64,000 nucleotides of DNA, taken from contig CAJTFN010000003.1 of NCBI GenBank assembly GCA_910575815.1, positions 138,173 to 202,172 on the forward strand, given 5' to 3'. The notes beneath the pieces were generated by a model. That model made no database searches. It saw nothing but the letters and a program-made list of their open reading frames with translations, and was not told the origin of the DNA. A program made the position numbers and the translations under genes. Position 1 is the first letter of the stretch, and each line of letters starts with the position of its first letter. Below are positions 7,706 to 15,714 of this stretch, piece by piece. Source of the stretch: Oscillospiraceae bacterium. Its GTDB lineage: Bacteria; Bacillota; Clostridia; Oscillospirales; Oscillospiraceae.

Positions 7706-9373
7706 TTAGCCCAGCAGCTGCAGTACGCCCTGGGGAACCGCATTGGCCTGGGCCAGCATCGCCTGAGCGGACTGGATCAGGATGTTGTTCTTGGTGTAGG
7801 CCATCATCTCTTCGGCAACGTCGGTGTCGCGGATGGTGGACTCGGCGTCCTGGATGTTCTCCGCCATGACGCTCAGGTTGTTGGCGGTGTGCTCCAGACG
7901 GTTCTGGATCGCGCCCAGGTCACCACGGACGGAAGACACGTTGTTGATGGCGCTCTTGATCTTATCAATGGCTTCCTTCGCGCCCTCGGGAGTGCTGATG
8001 TCGAGGTCGTCAATTCCCAGAGCGCTGACGTGCATGTCGCCGATCTGGACGTCCATCCGGTTGTAATCGTCAGCCGTGTCGCCAATCTGGAGGGTCAGGC
8101 CGCCCTTTGCGGTGGCCATGCCGCCATCCTGGTCATACTTCACGAGGCCGCTCCAGTCAGCATCTGCGGTATTGGCAACGGAAGCGCCAACCATGTTGTT
8201 TTCATAGGGCCGGTTCTCCAGCTTTTCAGTCAGATATACCTTGCCGCTGCTGTTATCGCTGGTCACCTTGAACCAGGAGTTGCCGGACGCGGCCTGAGAC
8301 AGCAGACGGGAAGCCTCTGCCGCCAGCTTCGTGGAATTCGGGTCCAAATGGCTCAGGTCAATCACGTTGCCGCTGACGCCGCCGGCGTCGCCGTCCTTAC
8401 CCACCTTAAAGGTGTAGACGTCCTTGCCAATCTTGATCTGAGCGCCGTCGAGAATCATCTCATTCGTGAGAGTGAACGAACCCTGGGCGAACTTCGCGGT
8501 ATCCATTGCGATAGCCGGCTTTTCAACCTTGACGGCCTCGGGCCAAGCCTGGTTGCCCGCGCTCATGCTGGCTTTCGCGCCGCTGATGGTCACGTTCATC
8601 TTCGTCGTGAACTCGCTGGTGGGCACCTTATCCATCTTCAGCAGGATCTTGTTGCCACTCTTCGTAACCGTGAAGGTCTGGTTGCCAATCACAACCTTGC
8701 TGGAGGTGGCCTTCACGTTATTGACGGAGACCGTCGTGCCTCTGCTGTTCGCGGTGACCGTCGCCGTTGCGACCGTCTGGCCGGCGACTTTGATCTTAAC
8801 CTCGCTGCCGGTAGTGACCGCCTTGAACTGGGACAGGTCGATAGAATACTCGCCCGCCTGAGCGCCCCGAACGTCCGTCGTAGCGTCACGAACGGCAGTA
8901 ACATCGACGTCTGTTCCAAGAGAACTGTCATTCACACCGCCGACGCCGCTCTGAGAGCCGTCCAGCAACTTGATGCCGTTGAAGTTGGCGCTGTCGGCAA
9001 TACGATCAATTTCGGTCTTCAGCGCGGTGACCTCTTTCTGGAGGTTGGCGCGGTCGACCTCGTTGTCATAGGTGCCGTTGGAGGACTGGGTAGCCAGGTA
9101 CTCCATGCGGTTGAGCATGTCCTGGATCTCCTGCATGGCGCCCTCGGCGGTCTTCACCAGGGAGATGCCGTCCTTGACGTTCTTCTGGGCGGCGTTCAGG
9201 CCGGTGATCTGAGCACGCATCTTCTCGGAAATAGCCAGACCGGCGGCGTCGTCACCGGCGCGGTTGATCTTGTAGCCGGAAGAGAGCTTCTCCAGGTTCT
9301 TGCTCAGGGCGGAGGTGTTGGTGTTGTAATTGCGGTAGGCGTTCATCGCCATAATATTGTGCTGAATACGCAT
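7706..9373 (-). CDS. fliC: Flagellin
   Basis: The filament subunit, 555 residues. The N-terminal D0/D1 region begins MRIQHNIMAMNAYRN and contains LSSGYKINRAGDDAAGLAIS at about 31-50. The C-terminal region contains NNLSVMAENIQDAESTIRD and ends in QANAVPQGVLQLL. The middle (about 150-460) is variable, Ser/Thr/Asn-rich and longer than in simple clostridial flagellins, making it a likely site for O-linked glycans. The ribosome site is AAGGAG. The gene has its own sigma-28 promoter and a leader hairpin with a CsrA consensus, and it heads a sugar-modification cluster on the same strand. Confidence 0.97.
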   Translation of the reverse strand: MRIQHNIMAMNAYRNYNTNTSALSKNLEKLSSGYKINRAGDDAAGLAISEKMRAQITGLNAAQKNVKDGISLVKTAEGAMQEIQDMLNRMEYLATQSSNGTYDNEVDRANLQKEVTALKTEIDRIADSANFNGIKLLDGSQSGVGGVNDSSLGTDVDVTAVRDATTDVRGAQAGEYSIDLSQFKAVTTGSEVKIKVAGQTVATATVTANSRGTTVSVNNVKATSSKVVIGNQTFTVTKSGNKILLKMDKVPTSEFTTKMNVTISGAKASMSAGNQAWPEAVKVEKPAIAMDTAKFAQGSFTLTNEMILDGAQIKIGKDVYTFKVGKDGDAGGVSGNVIDLSHLDPNSTKLAAEASRLLSQAASGNSWFKVTSDNSSGKVYLTEKLENRPYENNMVGASVANTADADWSGLVKYDQDGGMATAKGGLTLQIGDTADDYNRMDVQIGDMHVSALGIDDLDISTPEGAKEAIDKIKSAINNVSSVRGDLGAIQNRLEHTANNLSVMAENIQDAESTIRDTDVAEEMMAYTKNNILIQSAQAMLAQANAVPQGVLQLLG

Positions 9374-9380
9374 AACAAAT

Positions 9381-9418
9381 CTCCTTATTTCTATTCCGGA
9401 CGCTCATCCTTGCGTCCG
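9381..9418 (-). promoter_or_regulatory. CsrA-type binding hairpin and Shine-Dalgarno site in the flagellin leader
   Basis: On the minus strand, 9418-9397 forms a perfect 7-bp stem (CGGACGC with GCGTCCG) whose 8-base loop is AAGGATGA. With the closing C this gives CAAGGATG, an exact match to the core of the CsrA consensus (CARGGAUG). About 25 bases further on is the ribosome site AAGGAG (9386-9381), a second GGA. The arrangement is that of BS1/BS2 in the Bacillus subtilis hag leader, where CsrA represses translation and FliW relieves it. No csrA or fliW lies in the window. Confidence 0.7.
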
Positions 9419-9569
9419 TCCGCAAATGTGGTGGCACTTCCGGTTCGGGCAACCGGCCGGACTGCCCGGACCTTCCACTGCCGGAACGGTATTTCAACCA
9501 GCCGCGCGGACTGGGTGAAATCCTGGGGAAATCTCGGAGTTCCGCTTGCGCCGAACCCGTTCAATACCT

Positions 9570-9596
9570 TTATCGGCTAATTTTTAAGCAAATTAA
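9570..9596 (-). promoter_or_regulatory. Sigma-28 (SigD/FliA) promoter of flagellin
   Basis: The minus strand carries GCCGATAA at 9577-9570, an exact match to the sigma-28 -10 element. A weaker TTAA lies 15 bases upstream at 9596-9593 in the -35 position. This gives a leader of roughly 190 bases before the flagellin start. The stretch 9597-9823 beyond it is AT-richer and shows no convincing gene. Confidence 0.8.
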
Positions 9597-9823
9597 GGGT
9601 AGTTTAAAAAATTTTCTGAAACCATATTCTCCTCCCGATTCCCTCCGGCAAGCCGGGGTTCCTCCGGAGCACAGCCTTCGGAAAGCTGTGAAAAACACGT
9701 ATTGCCGTACAATTTTGACTGGTTTCTAAAAAAGAGAGCCTCCTTTTAAAAGTAAGGTTCTATGTTGATCTGAAAACCTGATATCCGCGATTTTGCCGCA
9801 GCACGGGAACCATTTGTACGGAC

Positions 9824-9866
9824 AAGGGGAACGCCTCCAGCAGCATGCCGGAGGCGTTCCCCTTTT
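9824..9866. terminator. Strong hairpin terminator, T-run on plus strand
   Basis: A 15-bp perfect inverted repeat (AAGGGGAACGCCTCC, 9824-9838, with its complement at 9850-9864) around an 11-base loop. The plus strand has TTTT right after it. It lies 3' of the minus-strand amidohydrolase remnant, but its better U-tract is on the plus strand, where no gene is seen upstream. Confidence 0.7.
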
Positions 9867-9898
9867 AATCCGTCTTTTTAAACCGCCAAATTCAATCC

Positions 9899-10292
9899 TC
9901 AGAAAAAGATCTGCCGGTAAGCAACTCGTCCGTCCACCATGGTCAGCAGGGGGACAAACAGTTTTCGGGCCGGAATGGAGCCGCCGTAATGATCCCGTAG
10001 CGTCATCCGAGACTCCGCGATGTCCAGCACCGCTACGTCGGCGGGCATACCGGGCTCTAAAGACCCGGCCCGATCCTCAATGCCCAGGGCCTGGGCCGGG
10101 CGGAGGGTCACGCATTGGAGAATTTTCTCCTCCGGCACCCCCACCGCGCTGAGCATGCTCATGGCGTACAGCAGCGAGAAACCGGGGCGGACATATAGGA
10201 ATACACACGGTATCCGTGTTGGCCCCGACCATGCTGCCGTGGAGATCCAGATGCATGTGTTCGTCGATGAGACCGGGCACCACGTACTTGCC
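9899..10292 (-). pseudogene. Amidohydrolase remnant with internal deletion and frameshift
   Basis: Two pieces of one amidohydrolase-superfamily gene. The N-terminal piece (about 10292-10208) reads GKYVVPGLIDEHMHLDLHG, containing the HxH metal motif. The C-terminal piece (about 10189-9899), in another frame, reads VGVPEEKILQCVTLRPAQALG, then GSLEPGMPADVAVLDI, and ends MVDGRVAYRQIFF, the classic end of deacetylase/dihydroorotase-like enzymes. Some 250 residues of the barrel between them are missing and the frame shifts at 10190-10207. The gene cannot make an active enzyme. Confidence 0.8.
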
Positions 10293-10295
10293 CGG

Positions 10296-10397
10296 CGGGT
10301 CGTGGAGGAGACGGGCGGCAACCACACCGCCGCCGCCAAGCGCCTGGGCATCAGCCGCACGACCTTATGGCGGCTGCTGAAAAACAGCGAAGGCTGA
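10296..10397 (+). pseudogene. C-terminal Fis-type helix-turn-helix of a sigma-54 activator (fragment)
   Basis: About 33 residues ending at a TGA at 10397 read VVEETGGNHTAAAKRLGISR followed by TTLWRLLKN, the DNA-binding tail of PrpR/NtrC-type sigma-54 activators. The upstream AAA+ domain is absent: the sequence changes at about 10293 into the amidohydrolase fragment on the other strand. This is a deletion scar joining two formerly separate genes. Confidence 0.75.
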
Positions 10398-10461
10398 AAA
10401 ACGCCCTGCAAAAGAGTGCGTCCGAAATCAGGGCGGCAGTCCCGCTTTGGCGTTGTCCATC

Positions 10462-10502
10462 TTGCCCTCCGGCCTCCTTTATGGTAAACTGACAGAGTCA
10501 GT
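10462..10502 (+). promoter_or_regulatory. Promoter of the esterase gene with a palindrome at the start site
   Basis: TTGCCC (10462-10467), 17 bases, TAAACT (10485-10490). A perfect palindrome ACTGAC-AGA-GTCAGT at 10488-10502 overlaps the expected transcription start and could be an operator or a 5' hairpin. Confidence 0.5.
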
Positions 10503-10527
10503 CCATTTTCAAAGGAGGGCGCGCCTT

Positions 10528-11265
10528 ATGCGCATCGCTCATCATAAAGAATACAGCCGCTGTCTGGGCAGGGACATGGAATTCAATGTCTATGGCCACG
10601 GCGGCAAACCCGCCCTGGCGTTCCCCTGTCAGGACGGCCGCTTCTTCGACTGGGAGGGCTTCGGCATGGTGGAAACCCTGGCGGACTACCTGGAGGCCGG
10701 GCGGCTTCAGCTCTTCACCGTGGATTCCATCGACCGGGAAACCGTCTCCCAGGCGGACGGCAGCCCCTATGACCGGGTCCGGCGGCACGAGGCCTGGGTA
10801 TGCTACCTGACGGAGGAGCTGATTCCCCAAATCCGGGAGATCAACGGCACCGGCCGCCCCCTCCTCTCTACCGGCCTCTCCATGGGGGCCTACCACGCGG
10901 GGAATCTGTTCTTCCGGCGGCCCGACCTGTTTGACAGCGTCATCGCCCTCTCGGGCATCTATGACACCCGCGACATCTACAACGGCTACATGGACGAGGT
11001 GGTTTACCTCAACGATCCCTGCGCCAGCCTCTCCGGCATGCCGGCAAACCATCCTTACATCGAGCTTTTCAATCAACGGACCATCCGGATCTGCGTGGGA
11101 CAGGGTGCCTGGGAAGAACCCCTTCTGGAGGGCACCCGGCGCCTGGACGCCGTGCTACGGGAGAAGGGAATTCGTGCCCAGGTGGACTATTGGGGCTTTG
11201 ACGTCAACCACGACTGGCCCTGGTGGAAAAAGCAAATCCGCTATTTCCTGCCGGACATCCTCTGA
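10528..11265 (+). CDS. Esterase-like alpha/beta hydrolase
   Basis: A 245-residue cytosolic hydrolase of the putative esterase (esterase D-like) group. The nucleophile is the serine of GLSMGA at about residue 114, and the C-terminal FDVNHDWPWW carries the expected catalytic histidine. The start at 10528 has AAAGGAGG upstream and was chosen over an earlier in-frame codon lacking a site. It stands alone between its own promoter and a terminator. Relatives are often annotated as carbohydrate esterase or feruloyl-esterase-like; the substrate is unknown. Confidence 0.82.
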   Translation: MRIAHHKEYSRCLGRDMEFNVYGHGGKPALAFPCQDGRFFDWEGFGMVETLADYLEAGRLQLFTVDSIDRETVSQADGSPYDRVRRHEAWVCYLTEELIPQIREINGTGRPLLSTGLSMGAYHAGNLFFRRPDLFDSVIALSGIYDTRDIYNGYMDEVVYLNDPCASLSGMPANHPYIELFNQRTIRICVGQGAWEEPLLEGTRRLDAVLREKGIRAQVDYWGFDVNHDWPWWKKQIRYFLPDIL

Positions 11266-11273
11266 GGGCGCAA

Positions 11274-11301
11274 AAAAGGGACTGCTTTCGCAGTCCCTTT
11301 T
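11274..11301. terminator. Bidirectional terminator
   Basis: A 12-bp perfect stem (AAAAGGGACTGC, 11274-11285, paired with 11290-11301) with a TTTC loop. A-tract and T-tract flanks serve both the esterase (plus) and the zinc-ribbon gene (minus), which converge here. Confidence 0.9.
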
Positions 11302-11314
11302 GTTCTTGATGCAA

Positions 11315-11701
11315 TTACTCCCCCATAGGCGCGCCGCACTGGGGGCAGAACTTGCTGTCGGACTCCGCGCCGCAGATGGGGCACTTCTTCCCAACGACCG
11401 ACTCCGCCTGCACCTCGGCGGCAGGCTCTTCCTTCACGGGCTTGCTGTTTTCCAGCTCGGCGATCTTCTCCTTGGAGGCGTTGACGGCCTCCACCGTTTC
11501 CCGCACCGCGTCGGGAATCTCGCCCTCGTATTCGCTGACGAACCACTCGCCAATGGCACGGTAGTTCTTATCGAGCTCCTTTTGCTCGCCGGCGATGGCC
11601 ACGTTGATCTTCACCAGCTCAGCGGCGTCCTTGGTACGGTCGGCGGTCCGGTTGACCACATCTTTGGCCTTACGGGTCAGTTCATCAATAGAAAACGCCA
11701 T
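11315..11701 (-). CDS. Zinc-ribbon protein of unknown function
   Basis: A 128-residue protein. Residues 1-75 are helical and charged, with a short coiled-coil-like stretch; an acidic linker follows. The C-terminus is a zinc ribbon with two cysteine knuckles, CPICG and FCPQCG. Similar small proteins are widespread in Firmicutes without a known role. It has its own upstream space and shares a terminator with the converging esterase. Confidence 0.75.
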   Translation of the reverse strand: MAFSIDELTRKAKDVVNRTADRTKDAAELVKINVAIAGEQKELDKNYRAIGEWFVSEYEGEIPDAVRETVEAVNASKEKIAELENSKPVKEEPAAEVQAESVVGKKCPICGAESDSKFCPQCGAPMGE

Positions 11702-11854
11702 GTTCTTGATCCCCTTTCATATTTTGAACCTGCGCAAACAGGCTCCACAGCTTCCGTCACTTTGTGGACTGTTAGCCCTAGTATAGCCCATTTCCTGGGG
11801 AAACGCAACAGAATTCCCGAATGTTCACAGTTCTTTTTCAATCCCGGGGAGACC

Positions 11855-12937
11855 TCACCGATCCTGCTCGGCCTTCAGCACATCGCCGGTGGCGGCGTTG
11901 ATCTCGTACTCGTATTCCAGACCGCCGGAACGGAACTTGATCTCATAGACCCAGATGCCGTCGTCCTCGTCCACTTCCCAAGTAAAATACCCGGCCTCCG
12001 CCGCCGAAACGCCGGCGTGGGCAAGCGCCGCCTGTTTCGCGGCCTCCTCGCCGATGAACCCGCCGCCCTGGGCGCCGGGATGCTGGACCCACTCCTGCTC
12101 CATCTTGAGGACCGCGCCGGTGGCGGCGTCCACTTCGTAGTCGTACTCCAGGCCTCCGGCGTAGAAAGAGACGTCGTAGATCTGCGCGCCGTCCTCCCAG
12201 TCCTGCTCCACCACGAGCCCCACGGCGTCCGCCTCCTTCACCCCGGCATGGGCCAGGGCGGCCGCCTTTGCGACCTCCTCGCCGGAGGACGGCTTTTCCT
12301 CGGAAGCGGGCTGAGACGGCTTCCCGGAAGCGGCCTGGGACGGCGGGGCGGAAGTTCCGGCAGACGCTGATTCCTCAGCGGGCGCATCCGTGGGAGGGGC
12401 CTCCTGGAAAAGGTTCGCCTTCCCCTCGAAAACCTCTCCGGTATAGGCGTCCACTTTGTATTCAAAGTCCCCCAGGGTAATGTGGTGGAGTTCCACATCG
12501 TAATGGGCGGGGGACTCATCCAGCTCCGGGTCCACGGACCAAGTGACCGAGTCTGCTTCCAGCGTTCCGGCATAGGCCTCCGCGGCGTAGGCGGCGGCGG
12601 AGAGGCCCACCGGCAAGCCCGGCGCGCCGGTCTCCCAAAGCTGTTCCAGCTCCTCGGCGCTCAGCGCCGCCAGATCGTCGAAGGCCAGGGAGCCGTTCAG
12701 GGACCGGACGTCCTCAATCATGGCGGCCTTTCCGGGGGAGACGCCGTCCTGCACCGTGGCCGCACCACCGGGGGAATCGGCCTGCCGCGCGGGGGACCGG
12801 GCTCCCCGTTCCCCTCCAAATATCTGCCAGAGCTGGAGGCACAGAACCAAGACCAACAGGGCCAGCGTGGCTATGAGAAGCCAACGGGTCAGCTTCTTCT
12901 CGGAGCCCGTCTTTTCCGGGTTGATGTGTTCGTTCAT
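11855..12937 (-). CDS. Membrane-anchored PepSY-domain protein
   Basis: A 360-residue single-pass membrane protein. After about 15 polar residues comes one hydrophobic segment (WLLIATLALLVLVLCLQLW), then a low-complexity linker and three PepSY-like repeats outside the membrane. Each repeat ends in a variant of the pattern 'Y-hydrophobic-VDAxTGEV' (YKVDAYTGEVF, YEVDAATGAVLK, YEINAATGDVLK). PepSY domains are thought to inhibit proteases or bind ligands. The start at 12937 has AAGAAGGA upstream; an extended -10 (TGCTATAAT) lies about 30 bases before it. Confidence 0.8.
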   Translation of the reverse strand: MNEHINPEKTGSEKKLTRWLLIATLALLVLVLCLQLWQIFGGERGARSPARQADSPGGAATVQDGVSPGKAAMIEDVRSLNGSLAFDDLAALSAEELEQLWETGAPGLPVGLSAAAYAAEAYAGTLEADSVTWSVDPELDESPAHYDVELHHITLGDFEYKVDAYTGEVFEGKANLFQEAPPTDAPAEESASAGTSAPPSQAASGKPSQPASEEKPSSGEEVAKAAALAHAGVKEADAVGLVVEQDWEDGAQIYDVSFYAGGLEYDYEVDAATGAVLKMEQEWVQHPGAQGGGFIGEEAAKQAALAHAGVSAAEAGYFTWEVDEDDGIWVYEIKFRSGGLEYEYEINAATGDVLKAEQDR

Positions 12938-13109
12938 GCAATCACCGTCCTTCTTGGAATACAATTATTATAGCACAGTCCGTTCCGGAAGGAAAGTCCA
13001 AAGAGACCGGCGGCGGCCCGTCGTGGGTCTCCCGCCTAAAACGGGCCTCCCATAACGGATTCCCTGCTGAAAAGCGGGAAATCCAGACATTCCCTCCCCA
13101 ACGCCCGGC

Positions 13110-13139
13110 TTGCCAGCCTCCCGGCGGTTATGCTATAAT
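13110..13139 (+). promoter_or_regulatory. SigA-type promoter
   Basis: TTGCCA (13110-13115), 18 bases, TATAAT (13134-13139) with TG in the extended -10 position. It would drive the small SUKH-like gene and the lipase after it. Confidence 0.6.
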
Positions 13140-13179
13140 CAATTTCATCACACATCCCTCAGATCGGAGGTACCAAGCC

Positions 13180-13668
13180 ATGCTGGAACGCTTCCTGACC
13201 CATCTCCAAGCCCACGGCTGGGTCCTTCAGCGGAACGCCGCCCCAGGACCCGGGCTGCCAGAGATCCTTGAAACGCGATACCGCCTCTGTCCCAAGGACT
13301 GGCTTCGTTTCCTCGCCGCCGTCCGAAGTCTGGTCCGGGCGGACGAGGGCGCCTGGTTTTTGTGCGCGGAGGACTACGCCCTCCAGGCTGGCGGCGCGTT
13401 CCGCTGGGACGAGTGGGAACGCCTCAGCCTGGCGGCCGCCGGAGACGACCAGGCCTGGGCCCGGGAAATCCGGACCTTCTGGGACGGCCATCTTCCCATC
13501 CTTCTCTCCGTCTCAGAGGGCTACGCCTATTACGCCCTCTCCATGGAAGACGGCTCCGTCGTCCATGGGGCCGAACCGGAATTCGAAACCTGTCAATTGG
13601 CCGCCGGGTCCTTTGACGATTTTATGGAACAGGTTCTCCGGGGCCGGATTTCCCTCCGTTCCATCTGA
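13180..13668 (+). CDS. Small protein, possibly SMI1/KNR4 (SUKH)-like
   Basis: A 162-residue soluble protein rich in Trp and acidic residues. The stretch HLPILLSVSEGYAYYALSM followed by an acidic glycine turn and GSFDDFMEQVLRG near the C-terminus resembles the end of SUKH-superfamily proteins. The similarity is weak and the N-terminal half is not recognised. The ribosome site is GGAGGT, and the gene is 24 bases upstream of the lipase, so they are probably co-transcribed. Confidence 0.6.
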   Translation: MLERFLTHLQAHGWVLQRNAAPGPGLPEILETRYRLCPKDWLRFLAAVRSLVRADEGAWFLCAEDYALQAGGAFRWDEWERLSLAAAGDDQAWAREIRTFWDGHLPILLSVSEGYAYYALSMEDGSVVHGAEPEFETCQLAAGSFDDFMEQVLRGRISLRSI

Positions 13669-13692
13669 CCACATCACGAGAGGAGGCGCGCC

Positions 13693-14469
13693 ATGCCGGA
13701 CTGCCGGACCCGTTATCCCCTTTTGCTAATTCACGGCCTGAACTGCCGGGACGACTGGATTTTCTCCTACTGGGGCTCCGTGACAAGCACCCTGGAGGCC
13801 CACGGCGCAAAGGTCTACCTCAGCGGCCAGGACGCCTGGGGCGCCATTCCTGAAAACGCCAGGGCCCTGTCCCGCCGGGCCGGGGAAATCCTGGCGGAGA
13901 CCGGGGCCGAAAAGCTGAACCTCCTGGCCCACTCCAAGGGCGGCCTGGAGGCCCGGTATCTCATCTCCACTCTGGGCTTCGCCGGCCACGCCGCCTCCCT
14001 CACCACCATCTGCACCCCTCACCGGGGTTCCCGGGCGGCGGAGGAGTGGCTGAAGCGGGAGCGGATCTGCCGTCTGGCGGGCCGCTGGGCCGAGAATTTC
14101 TGGCGGGCCCGCGGGGACAGGGACCCCAACTTTCTGGCGGCGGTGTCGTCTCTCACCCCCCAGGCCATGGAGCGTTTCAACGCCGAAAACCCGGACGATC
14201 CCCTGGTCTATTACCAAAGCTGGAGCGCCCGGCTGGACCGGGCCGGATGGGACCCCATGGACCGGGTTCAGCTCTGGCTCACCAAAGCCGACGCGCCCAC
14301 CGACGGGCTGGTCTCCCCGGACTCCGCCGTCTGGGGCGCCCATCGGGGAACCCTGGAAGGCGTTTCCCATCAGGACAGCGCCGGCGGACGGCGGCGCACA
14401 CGCCCCGGCTTCGACGCGGGGACTTTTTACATCCGCTTGGTTCAGGAGCTGGCGGAGATGGGCTTTTAG
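13693..14469 (+). CDS. Lipase-like alpha/beta hydrolase
   Basis: A 258-residue hydrolase of the triacylglycerol lipase/PGAP1-like group. The oxyanion region is PLLLIHGLNCRDDW at residues 9-22, and the nucleophile serine is in LLAHSKGGLEARY, the lipase-type AHSxGG motif. TPHRGS, common in such lipases, follows. No signal peptide is visible, so it probably acts in the cytosol. It follows the small SUKH-like gene closely and has a GGAGG site. Confidence 0.82.
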   Translation: MPDCRTRYPLLLIHGLNCRDDWIFSYWGSVTSTLEAHGAKVYLSGQDAWGAIPENARALSRRAGEILAETGAEKLNLLAHSKGGLEARYLISTLGFAGHAASLTTICTPHRGSRAAEEWLKRERICRLAGRWAENFWRARGDRDPNFLAAVSSLTPQAMERFNAENPDDPLVYYQSWSARLDRAGWDPMDRVQLWLTKADAPTDGLVSPDSAVWGAHRGTLEGVSHQDSAGGRRRTRPGFDAGTFYIRLVQELAEMGF

Positions 14470-14656
14470 GGCCCGTCTACACCTCGGGGCCCTAACGAAA
14501 CGACTTTTGGTTCGAAGGGCGGATACTGAGAACCCACGACAGGAAAAACGCAAACGCTCCGGCCCAGCAGCCAGAGGGGCGCCGGGACCACGGCTCCCCA
14601 AAGGCCGTCCGGCCGCGCGGCGTCCCCGAAATTTTCAAGGAAGAAGGGAACACGTC

Positions 14657-15526
14657 ATGAAACAGCTCCGGCAATCCGCCCCCGCCAAGATCAATCTGGC
14701 CCTGGATATCCTGGGCCGCCGCGAGGACGGGTTTCACGAGATGCGCATGGTCATGCAGACGGTGAGCCTCTGCGACCGCGTCTCCATAGAGGAAACGGAG
14801 GCGGGCTTCACCCTCCTGGCTCAGGGCATCGAGCTTCCTCCCGGGGGAAAAAGTCTGGAGCAGCGGGCCGCCGAGGCGTTCTTCCAGGCGGCAAGCCTGC
14901 CCATGCCGGGCCTCCGGGTGACACTGGAAAAGCGGACCCCGGCTTACGCGGGCCTGGGGGGCGGCAGCGCCGATGTGGCCGCCCTGCTGCGGCTGCTGCG
15001 GGAGACTTATGCCCCCTCCATGACCCAAGGAGAGCTGGAGGCCGTAGGCGGGCAAATTGGCAGCGACATGCCCTTTTGCATCCGGGGCGGCACGGCTCTG
15101 GCGGAGGGCCGGGGCGAGACGCTGACGGATCTGCCGCCTCTGCCGGACTGCCGTTTTATCCTCTGCAAACCGGCCTTCGGCCTTCCCACAGGGCCCATGT
15201 TCGCCCGGCTCCGCTTTGACAAGAGTCTCCCCCACCCCGACACGGACGGCATGGCCGAAGCCCTGGCCCGGGGGGACCTGGAGGGCGTGGCCGCCCGGAC
15301 GGGGAATTTTTTTGAGGCGTTTCTGGAGCCGGAGGAACAGCGGAAGATCGAATCTATAAAAGAGGTGCTTCTCCGCTGTGGCGCGCTGTGCGCCGCCATG
15401 TCCGGCTCGGGCCCCGCGGTGTTTGGCCTCTTCACGGAGGAGGCAGGCGCCAACCGGGCGGAAGATGATCTGAAGCGCCGCTACCGGCAGGTCTTCGCGG
15501 CAAGGCCATTAGGGCGGCTGATATAG
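14657..15526 (+). CDS. ispE: 4-diphosphocytidyl-2-C-methyl-D-erythritol kinase
   Basis: Phosphorylates CDP-methylerythritol in the MEP route to isoprenoid precursors. The 289 residues fit the family. The substrate-binding motif APAKINLALDI is at residues 9-19, the GHMP ATP motif PAYAGLGGGSADVAALL is near residue 95, and the third motif MSGSGPAVFGLF is near the C-terminus. The start at 14657 has AAGGGA upstream. The 187 bases before it hold only a weak hairpin at 14467-14494, with no T-run. Confidence 0.95.
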   Translation: MKQLRQSAPAKINLALDILGRREDGFHEMRMVMQTVSLCDRVSIEETEAGFTLLAQGIELPPGGKSLEQRAAEAFFQAASLPMPGLRVTLEKRTPAYAGLGGGSADVAALLRLLRETYAPSMTQGELEAVGGQIGSDMPFCIRGGTALAEGRGETLTDLPPLPDCRFILCKPAFGLPTGPMFARLRFDKSLPHPDTDGMAEALARGDLEGVAARTGNFFEAFLEPEEQRKIESIKEVLLRCGALCAAMSGSGPAVFGLFTEEAGANRAEDDLKRRYRQVFAARPLGRLI

Positions 15527-15644
15527 CCGGCCAGAGGCCGCAAGCAGCCTGACGGTGAACCTCGCAGACTGAACATGTACATATTCGGTGCCAGCGGTCT
15601 TTGCCCGCCTTAACTATATTATACAATATATAAAGATAGATTAA

Positions 15645-15713
15645 GGTCCCGAGAAGAAATGGAAACGCCGAAATCTCCGGCAGCACCCCTTTCCTTCTCA
15701 GGACCCCCTTTTT
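15645..15713 (+). terminator. Probable terminator between ispE and sfsA
   Basis: An imperfect long stem pairs 15645-15662 with 15688-15705, followed by CCCTTTTT. It lies about 120 bases past ispE and just before the convergent stop of sfsA. An AT-rich tract at 15613-15638 precedes it without an evident gene. Confidence 0.5.
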
Positions 15714-15714
15714 G

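Noticed and set aside
15432..15686. A small minus-strand frame with one hydrophobic helix running into ispE
   Set aside because: Most of it is antisense to ispE, it has no ribosome site, and the hydrophobic part comes from the AT-rich tract at 15613-15638.
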